From contig LN899469.1 of assembly GCA_001458075.1 (NCBI GenBank), forward strand, positions 1,152,659-1,216,658: DNA of 64,000 nucleotides, written 5' to 3'. The stretch comes from Idiomarinaceae bacterium HL-53. Lineage in GTDB: Bacteria > Pseudomonadota > Gammaproteobacteria > Enterobacterales > Alteromonadaceae. The translations under genes and the position numbers were made by a program. The notes under the pieces are model-generated. The model was not told the origin of the DNA. It ran no database searches and saw only the letters and a list, made by a program, of their open reading frames with translations. Below, one piece after another: positions 57,685-64,000 of the stretch; positions within the stretch are counted from its first letter, which is position 1; each line of letters opens with the position of its first letter.

Positions 57685-60600
57685 ATGTTGTTATCAGATG
57701 TCTCGGTAAAGCGCCCCGTATTTGCCACCGTTGTTAATATTCTCCTTATTATTTTTGGTGTGGTGGCTTTCACCTCATTGCCGCTGCGCGAATATCCGAA
57801 TATTGATCCGCCTGTGGTTTCTATTTCTACTAATTATCCGGGTGCGAACGCGGAAATCATCGAAAGTCAAATTACGCAAATCATTGAAGAGCGAATTAGT
57901 GGAATTGATGGTATCAAAACCATTAATTCGAGTAGCCGCGATGGGCGTTCAAATATAACGATAGAGTTCGACCAGCGTCGAGATATTGATTCAGCTGCGA
58001 ACGATGTGCGAGAGCGAGTTCAACGCGTTCTGAACAATCTTCCTGACCAAGTTGATCCACCCGAGGTAACCAAAGCCAACTCAGACGAAGATACAGTGGT
58101 TTGGTATAACCTTCGCAGCGAAAATATGACCACACTGCAACTCACTGATTATGCTAATCGCTACATTGTAGATAGGCTCGCGGTTGCGGACGGGGTTGCG
58201 CGTGTAAACCTCGGTGGTGAGCGACGCTACGCCATGAAATTATGGTTGGACCGCAATGCTATGGCCGCTCGAAATATCACTGTGGCTGATATTGAAAGCC
58301 GTCTGCGTGCTGAGAACGTCGAGTTACCGGCGGGTGACATTGAGTCTCGCGATAGAGAGTTTACGGTGCGGGTGGCGCGCAGCTACCTGACGCCAAATGA
58401 CTTCTCGAATTTAACTATTGTGTCGGGTGAAGACGGATATTTGGTTCGGCTCGGTGAAGTTGCGCGGGTCTCTCTAGAAGCTGAAGACGATCGTTCAGAG
58501 TTCCGAGGGAACGGTATTAACATGATTGGTATCGGTATTCTTCGCCAATCGAATGCGAACACGTTAGAGGTTGTTGATAATGTTGCGCGTGAAATAGAAC
58601 GCTTACAAGCCACACTTCCCGCAAGTATGGTCTTAGTACCAAGCTACGATTCCAGTGTGTTCATTCGTGACTCTATTAACGAGGTGTATGAAACACTATT
58701 TATTGCCATGGCAATGGTAATTCTGGTGATTTACCTATTTTTGGGTAACGTGCGTGTCACACTGATTCCAGCACTTACAGTGCCGGTGGCATTGCTCTCT
58801 TCGTACATTGTTCTGGAAGCAATGGGGTTCTCGATTAATTTGCTCACGTTACTTGCACTAGTGTTAGCGATTGGGTTGGTAGTTGATGACTCTATAGTAG
58901 TGCTTGAAAACATTTATCGTCGGGTCGAGCACGGAGATCCGCCGCTATTAGCTGCTTATCGAGGAGCGAAAGAAGTCGGCTTTGCAGTCGTTGCGACCAC
59001 ACTCGTGCTAATTTCGGTATTTGTACCGCTGATTTTCATGGAGGGCAACATTGGCCTTCTATTTACCGAGTTTGCAATTGCGCTTGCCGCTGCGGTCGCC
59101 TTTTCCAGTGTAACGGCGCTCACTTTGTCACCGATGTTGTGCTCAAAAATCTTGAAGAAAAAGGAGCGCAACTCACGCTTCGGACAAGCCCTCGACAATG
59201 GCTTTAAGCGTATCGAGGAAGCATACGAGAAATCAGTACGCAAGGTCATGACCTTGCCCGTGATGGCATTTGTTGTGGTTATTCTTGCTGCGGGCGCCTC
59301 ATATTTACTATTGAACAAATTAGGGCAAGAGTTCGTGCCGCCTGAAGACCGCGGTAATTTCTTTGTAATTGTTCGTAGTGCTGAGGGTGCGAGTTATGAA
59401 TCGAATTTGCGCAATATGAACAAAGTTGAGGAGATTCTTTTACCTTACATTGACCAAGGTAAAGTTGAGCGATTGATTGTGCGCACCCCAGGATGGGGAA
59501 ATAGTGCGGGTATAGCAATTGTTGGAACTATACCTTTTGAAGAACGAGACTGGAGTTCGTTTGAGCTATTAAATGAAGTACGAGCACGCCTTGAAGAAGT
59601 GCCCGACGTGGTTGCATTCGCCAATATGCGCAGCGGTATTCGCGGCGGTGGCGGCTCTCGGCCTGTAGAGTTCGTGTTGCAAGGAAACAGCTTTGAAAGC
59701 CTTGCTCGGTATCGCGATATTGTTATGGAACGTGCATCAGACAACCCCGGCTTAGTTCAACTTGACAGCGATTATCGTGAAACCGTACCACAGCTCTTGA
59801 TTCGCATTGATCAAGAACGCGCTGCAGATTTAGGTGTGTCCGTAGGAGACATTGGTAGAACATTGGAAAGTATGCTTGGTTCGCGTCGAGTGACGCGTTA
59901 CCAAGATAACGGGGAAGAATACAATGTAATTATGGAAGGGGAACGAGAAGATTATCGCTCTCCCACTGCTATTGATAACATTTACGTGCGTTCACAGAGA
60001 ACTGGTGAGCTCATCCCAATGTCGAACTTGGTCACGGTACAAGAGGGCGCTACGGCTTCAGAATTGAATCGTTACAATAGAATGAGGTCAATTACTATTA
60101 CGGCGAACCTAGCCGATGGTTACTCGCTCGGTGAGGCGCTAGCCTTCCTAGAGAATATTGTTGAAACGGAATTACCTGATGATGTGACTTATGACTACAA
60201 AGGTCAGTCTATGTTATACCAAGAGGGTGGTAGTACGATTATCTTTATATTTGTTCTAGCGTTGGCCATTACTTACCTCGTGTTAGCAGCTCAGTTTGAG
60301 AGCTTTATACATCCGTTCGTGATTATTCTCACCGTTCCGTTAGCGATATTTGGTGCGACCTTTGGGCTTTATATCACTGGTATGACGATAAATATTTATA
60401 GTCAGATTGGAATTGTGATGCTCATTGGCTTGGCAGCTAAAAACGGTATTCTTATCGTCGAGTTTGCGAATCAACTGCGTGACGCAGGTATGAGATTTGA
60501 AGACGCTTTGGCGCGCGCCTCTAGGCTTCGTCTACGTCCTATTGTTATGACTGCTTTTACAACACTTATGAGTGCTTTACCGCTAGTGTTCGCAAGCGGT

Positions 60601-60837
60601 CCCGGCGCGGAATCACGTATGGTGATCGGGGTGGTGATCTTCTCGGGCGTTTTAGTGTCAGCGTTCCTCACTATTTTCCTCGTACCAGCGCTCTATATGG
60701 GCTTGGCACGCAATACGTCATCGCCGAAGGTACTTGCGCGTGAACTTGAGGCACTTGAAGAGGAATACCCCGACCGTCGAGCTGAAGAGGAAGCGTTACT
60801 GGAAGTGCAAGATTTAGAGAGAGCGACTAAGGGATAA
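57685..60837 (+). CDS. RND-family multidrug efflux permease
   Basis: A 1050-residue resistance-nodulation-division pump with the twelve-helix arrangement and two large periplasmic loops. The proton-relay Asp pair is in AIGLVVDDSIVVLENIYRR (split here as GLVVDDSIVV) and Lys in GLAAKNGILIVEFANQ. The family (AcrB/MexF/VexD) exports drugs, dyes, bile salts or detergents; the range cannot be predicted. Its last 11 bases overlap the converging GDPD gene. Confidence 0.93.
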   Translation: MLLSDVSVKRPVFATVVNILLIIFGVVAFTSLPLREYPNIDPPVVSISTNYPGANAEIIESQITQIIEERISGIDGIKTINSSSRDGRSNITIEFDQRRDIDSAANDVRERVQRVLNNLPDQVDPPEVTKANSDEDTVVWYNLRSENMTTLQLTDYANRYIVDRLAVADGVARVNLGGERRYAMKLWLDRNAMAARNITVADIESRLRAENVELPAGDIESRDREFTVRVARSYLTPNDFSNLTIVSGEDGYLVRLGEVARVSLEAEDDRSEFRGNGINMIGIGILRQSNANTLEVVDNVAREIERLQATLPASMVLVPSYDSSVFIRDSINEVYETLFIAMAMVILVIYLFLGNVRVTLIPALTVPVALLSSYIVLEAMGFSINLLTLLALVLAIGLVVDDSIVVLENIYRRVEHGDPPLLAAYRGAKEVGFAVVATTLVLISVFVPLIFMEGNIGLLFTEFAIALAAAVAFSSVTALTLSPMLCSKILKKKERNSRFGQALDNGFKRIEEAYEKSVRKVMTLPVMAFVVVILAAGASYLLLNKLGQEFVPPEDRGNFFVIVRSAEGASYESNLRNMNKVEEILLPYIDQGKVERLIVRTPGWGNSAGIAIVGTIPFEERDWSSFELLNEVRARLEEVPDVVAFANMRSGIRGGGGSRPVEFVLQGNSFESLARYRDIVMERASDNPGLVQLDSDYRETVPQLLIRIDQERAADLGVSVGDIGRTLESMLGSRRVTRYQDNGEEYNVIMEGEREDYRSPTAIDNIYVRSQRTGELIPMSNLVTVQEGATASELNRYNRMRSITITANLADGYSLGEALAFLENIVETELPDDVTYDYKGQSMLYQEGGSTIIFIFVLALAITYLVLAAQFESFIHPFVIILTVPLAIFGATFGLYITGMTINIYSQIGIVMLIGLAAKNGILIVEFANQLRDAGMRFEDALARASRLRLRPIVMTAFTTLMSALPLVFASGPGAESRMVIGVVIFSGVLVSAFLTIFLVPALYMGLARNTSSPKVLARELEALEEEYPDRRAEEEALLEVQDLERATKG

Positions 60838-61561
60838 ATCGCGCATGGAGGGATTGCTCAGACATGGGCAACTCCTCCAATATATTGCGTGCATACAACG
60901 GGTGGTTGGTAAAGATACCATCGACTCCAAGTTCTGTTAGCCATTGAATATCTTGAGCGTTGTCTACTGTGTATACAAAAACCTTCATGCCACGTGCATG
61001 CGCGTCTTTAACAAATTCTTCGGTCACAAAGTTAATGTCGATATGCACCGACCAAGCATTCAACGCACTTCCATAGGCCGCGTAGTCGAGCATGCAGCTT
61101 GCCGTAAGTGCCCCGATTTGAGTTTCAGGCCGGCTCGCTTTAAGCGTTTGTAGCCAGTGGTGATTAAACGACGAAACAATGATTTGACTCTCTACAAAGT
61201 GATATTGCGAGAGCGCGAGCTCAATGTGCTCTATGAGTGTTTTTGTAGCCACATAACCCTTGAGCTCAATGTTAATGGTACAGCGTCCAGCAATCGTGGC
61301 TAAGGCCTCTTTGAGCGTAGGAATTGGGTGTTGTCCAAATACGGAAAGGCGCGCGATTTGAGTCTTGGTTAAATCAGTGAAGCGACCCGGTTGTGCAGTG
61401 AGGCGATCAAGGTAGCGATCGTGGAACACATAGACTTCGTTATCCACCTCAAGAACATCGAATTCGATTGCGTCTGCTTTGCATTCTAAGGCCTTTTCGA
61501 ATGCCGCGAGCGTGTTCTCGGGTGCTAACGCACTGGCACCGCGGTGCGCAATGACTAGCAT
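60827..61561 (-). CDS. Glycerophosphodiester phosphodiesterase
   Basis: A 244-residue GDPD-family TIM barrel. The N-terminal AHRGASALAPENTLAAF carries the catalytic His and the metal-binding residues, followed by EFDVLEVDNEVYVFHDRYLDR with the second His. The final EELGVDGIFTN-type block is also present. It hydrolyses glycerophosphodiesters such as glycerophosphoethanolamine. It is last in a tight rsgA-psd-GDPD operon, 4 bases after psd, and no signal peptide is present. Confidence 0.9.
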   Translation of the reverse strand: MLVIAHRGASALAPENTLAAFEKALECKADAIEFDVLEVDNEVYVFHDRYLDRLTAQPGRFTDLTKTQIARLSVFGQHPIPTLKEALATIAGRCTINIELKGYVATKTLIEHIELALSQYHFVESQIIVSSFNHHWLQTLKASRPETQIGALTASCMLDYAAYGSALNAWSVHIDINFVTEEFVKDAHARGMKVFVYTVDNAQDIQWLTELGVDGIFTNHPLYARNILEELPMSEQSLHARFIP

Positions 61562-61565
61562 AGAA

Positions 61566-62432
61566 TTAGTCCCAAGCTCCCATTACTTCGCCCATGCGGG
61601 TTACCTTACCGGCTTTCACAGAATCATTGAAGTCCACTTGATCGTCGCCAAATAACATAATCACCGTAGAGCCGAGTTTAAACCGACCCATTTCATCCCC
61701 TTGTTGGAACTGAATTGTGTTTTTCCCTTCAGTCGGATATTGCCAACGACGAACCTTTTGCCCGCGAGGGGGGGACACAGTTCCGGCCCAAGTGGTTTCT
61801 ATGCTACCAACGATCGTTGCGCCCACTAGAACCATTGCGAAAGGACCCTTTTCGCTCTCAAAAATTGCAATTACGCGTTCATTGCGTGCAAATAAGTTAG
61901 GTACATTGCGAGCGGTGAGGGGATTTACAGAGAATAGGTTACCGGGCACATAAATCATTTCCTTGAGCGTGGCGTTACAAGGCATGTGAATACGATGATA
62001 ATCACGCGGGGCTAAGTAAATGGTAGCAAAATCACCATCATTAAAATAATTAACAAGCTCATGCTCTCCGCCAAGTAGGTCCTGTACCGTGTACTTATGG
62101 CCTTTGGCTTGAATAAGTAACCCCTTCTTAATATCGCCCGCTTGACTCACGGTACCATCGACCGGGTGAACTAATTCCCCTTCCGCCGCATGAACTGGCC
62201 GAGCACCTTCTTTCAACTCGCGCGTAAAAAAGGCATTGAAGGTTTGGAAGCTCTTGGGATTCGAATTCGCTGCTTCACTCATATTCACACTGAAGTTGCG
62301 AATAAAAAGTTTAATAAATAATTGGGTGAGCCAGCCCAAGCGCGCGGCCGCGAGTTTTCCAACCACACGAGAAATAAAATGCTTGGGAAGTATGTATTGG
62401 AACGCTATCTTTATCCTGTCTAATGCTGACAC
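61566..62432 (-). CDS. psd: Phosphatidylserine decarboxylase
   Basis: A 288-residue proenzyme that cuts itself at the LGST motif (in [12 protein letters not shown], about residue 252) to form the pyruvoyl cofactor. YHRIHMPCN and [11 protein letters not shown] are typical. It makes phosphatidylethanolamine at the inner membrane. GTG start at 62432, preceded by GAGG; it begins 9 bases after rsgA. Confidence 0.96.
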   Translation of the reverse strand: MSALDRIKIAFQYILPKHFISRVVGKLAAARLGWLTQLFIKLFIRNFSVNMSEAANSNPKSFQTFNAFFTRELKEGARPVHAAEGELVHPVDGTVSQAGDIKKGLLIQAKGHKYTVQDLLGGEHELVNYFNDGDFATIYLAPRDYHRIHMPCNATLKEMIYVPGNLFSVNPLTARNVPNLFARNERVIAIFESEKGPFAMVLVGATIVGSIETTWAGTVSPPRGQKVRRWQYPTEGKNTIQFQQGDEMGRFKLGSTVIMLFGDDQVDFNDSVKAGKVTRMGEVMGAWD

Positions 62433-62441
62433 AGTGGAACC

Positions 62442-63455
62442 TCAATGTTTACTGATGGAATCTACAATTCGATGGTAGTTTGCGAGCCGAGTTTCGTCCA
62501 GTTCGCCTTTTTCAACGGCTTTGACTAGCGCGCAACCCGGATCGTTCAAATGCTTGCAATCGCGAAATTTACACGTCCCTAAGAACGGATGGAAGTCGAT
62601 AAAGCCACGTTCTATCTTTTCCTTTGGCAAATGCCACAAGCCAAATTCACGGATGCCCGGAGAATCAATAAGTGCACCGCCCTCCGCGAGTGGATACCAG
62701 CGTGCGACCGTCGTGGTGTGCTGGCCTAGGCCAGAGTTCTCTGAAATGGCGCCAATTTGTAAGCTAACTTCTGGTAGTAATGCGTCGATAAGGCTCGATT
62801 TTCCAACGCCAGATTGTCCAACAAAAACAGACACATGCTGTTTAAATTCGCTTCTTAAACCTTCCATGTTCAAACCACTTTTTGCGCTCACTTGATACAC
62901 CGGATAGCCAATTCTACGATAGAGTGCCAAGCGCGCTTCGATGGCTTGGCGTTCATCTTCGGTTACTAAATCGTCCTTATTGAATACAATGATCGCATCA
63001 ATACCTGCATCTTCACAGGCGACGAGGTAACGGTCGATGATTTGATCGGAAAAAGCAGGCTGGGGAGACGAAACAATGAAAATACGATCTACATTTGCTG
63101 CAATAGGCTTGAGGCCATCGTAAATATCAGGCCTTTGTAATTCGGTTTCACGAGGTTCGACTGCCTCGACGACACCTTGCATTCCTTGCTCGCTTTCATT
63201 GGCTCTGCGCCAAATAACACGATCTCCAGTCACGAGAGACTCAATATTTCGACGAATATTACAGCGAAAGATAGCGCCGTCTTCTGAGAGTACATCGGCA
63301 TGTTGCCCGAACCGGCTGACAATGCGGCCTATTTCGTCAGGGCCGAGTGCGTCCGTGCCAATTTCTTCTTGCCCTACATCACGCGCTAAGCGACGCGCTT
63401 GATTCGCTTTTACGCGCCGTAATTGGCCTTTCGTCAGCTTTTTCTTTTTTCCCAC
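62442..63455 (-). CDS. rsgA: Ribosome small-subunit maturation GTPase RsgA
   Basis: A 337-residue circularly permuted GTPase. An OB-fold domain comes first, then the G domain with NKDD (G4) before GQSGVGKSSL (G1) and DSPG (G3), and a C-terminal zinc site with CKFRDCKH...C. It helps mature the 30S subunit. The GTG at 63455 follows GGAG. It is divergent from orn and upstream of psd, the conserved gammaproteobacterial order. Confidence 0.96.
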   Translation of the reverse strand: MGKKKKLTKGQLRRVKANQARRLARDVGQEEIGTDALGPDEIGRIVSRFGQHADVLSEDGAIFRCNIRRNIESLVTGDRVIWRRANESEQGMQGVVEAVEPRETELQRPDIYDGLKPIAANVDRIFIVSSPQPAFSDQIIDRYLVACEDAGIDAIIVFNKDDLVTEDERQAIEARLALYRRIGYPVYQVSAKSGLNMEGLRSEFKQHVSVFVGQSGVGKSSLIDALLPEVSLQIGAISENSGLGQHTTTVARWYPLAEGGALIDSPGIREFGLWHLPKEKIERGFIDFHPFLGTCKFRDCKHLNDPGCALVKAVEKGELDETRLANYHRIVDSISKH

Positions 63456-63557
63456 AGGTGCTCCGAGTGGATTGAGGCAAGCAATTTGATGCTAGCTATC
63501 ATACAATACTGCGCAACGAACTACGATTTTACATGACAACACTGTGTAGGTAACGCA

Positions 63558-64000
63558 ATGAGTGAAAATTCTGGGCGACTGATTTGGATTGATTTAGAAA
63601 TGACCGGGCTTAGCCCCGAGAACGACGTCATTATTGAAATCGCGACAATTGTAACCGATGACCAATTAAATGAAATTGCAGAAGGTCCTGTGTTGGCGAT
63701 TCATCATCCTAAAGCAATCATTGATGGTATGGATGAGTGGAACACAAAAACCCATACCGGATCTGGATTAGTAAAACGCATTGCAGAGAGCGATATTGAC
63801 ACTGCGGCCGCCGAGCAACAAACCATTGAGTTTTTGAAAAAGCACCTGCCGGCGAATACTTCGCCGATGTGTGGTAATAGCATTTGCCAAGATCGACGCT
63901 TTCTCGCTCGCTATATGCCTGAATTAGAAGCTTACTTTCACTATCGTAATTTAGATGTAAGTACGGTGAAAGAGCTTGCGAAGCGCTGGAAACCTGAGAT
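63558..64000 (+). CDS. orn: Oligoribonuclease (5' part, cut by window end)
   Basis: 147 codons are in the window, starting [20 protein letters not shown]. The DEDD exonuclease residues begin in IDLEMTG, and SMICQDRRF-like [12 protein letters not shown] and the [12 protein letters not shown] block follow. Orn digests two- to five-base RNA fragments and is usually essential. It runs off the end of the window. Divergent from rsgA. Confidence 0.96.
   Translation, partial: MSENSGRLIWIDLEMTGLSPENDVIIEIATIVTDDQLNEIAEGPVLAIHHPKAIIDGMDEWNTKTHTGSGLVKRIAESDIDTAAAEQQTIEFLKKHLPANTSPMCGNSICQDRRFLARYMPELEAYFHYRNLDVSTVKELAKRWKPE

Overview
The window looks like chromosomal DNA of a marine gammaproteobacterium of the Alteromonadales, most likely Idiomarinaceae (Idiomarina, Aliidiomarina or Pseudidiomarina). 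Reasons are conserved gammaproteobacterial neighbourhoods (ubiD end-fre, rsd-nudC-hemE, rsgA-psd next to divergent orn, slyX beside fkpA, pabA near argD, argD-astA-astD), near-even base composition, a peptide- and amino-acid-oriented gene set (S8 protease, DPP IV-like peptidase, oligopeptidase A, arginine succinyltransferase genes), and a GlyGly-CTERM protease. The genus is inferred, not proven. There is no phage, insertion sequence, CRISPR array, tRNA or rRNA, and no intact stretch above 300 bases without a gene or gene remnant.

Layout. 1-4.7 kb: end of ubiD, fre, then a thiamine salvage operon behind a TPP riboswitch (TonB receptor, YkoF-like protein, PnuT-like permease, thiamine kinase-like protein). 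4.7-6.4 kb: two unusual flagellin-like genes. 6.4-14.5 kb: MFS carrier, trhO, dps, an ExeM-like nuclease lipoprotein, pheA, and the uridine pair udk-nupC. 14.5-20.7 kb: an orphan mlaC-like gene, an outer-membrane protein, gor, a sodium symporter, a 1-Cys peroxiredoxin and a Tag-like glycosylase, with two copies of one TTGGGGTCAGAT palindrome. 20.8-25.2 kb: an overlapping operon of a beta-lactamase-fold hydrolase and a LytS/LytTR two-component system, then pldA. 25.2-33.5 kb: decay of regulatory genes (ECF sigma/anti-sigma/DUF4097 remnants, an Aer-like receptor that appears internally deleted, and a TPR-GGDEF gene with a stop and two frameshifts) among intact lpxO-like, ATP-grasp and YebC-family genes. 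33.5-50.9 kb: peptidases, rpe, trpS, the large S8 protease, pabA, an HDOD protein, the AST genes and an OsmC protein. 50.9-64 kb: prkB, slyX, a WD40-like lipoprotein, fkpA, rsd, nudC, hemE, an RND efflux pair, a GDPD, psd, rsgA and the 5' part of orn, which runs off the window.

How the genes work together. The first operon should take up thiamine across both membranes and trap it by phosphorylation, under feedback from TPP. The peptidases break down external and internal peptides, and the AST enzymes use the arginine released. Several genes deal with oxidative stress (gor, peroxiredoxin, dps, OsmC), and others with envelope lipid or LPS chemistry (pldA, lpxO-like, psd, mlaC-like).

I see no clear-cut new defence or mobile system. 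The best candidates for something undescribed are the divergent flagellin pair, the coiled-coil/ATP-grasp gene pair next to an Asp/Asn-hydroxylase family gene, and the hydrolase-LytS-LytTR operon. The clearest directly visible anomaly is the cluster of broken signalling genes.
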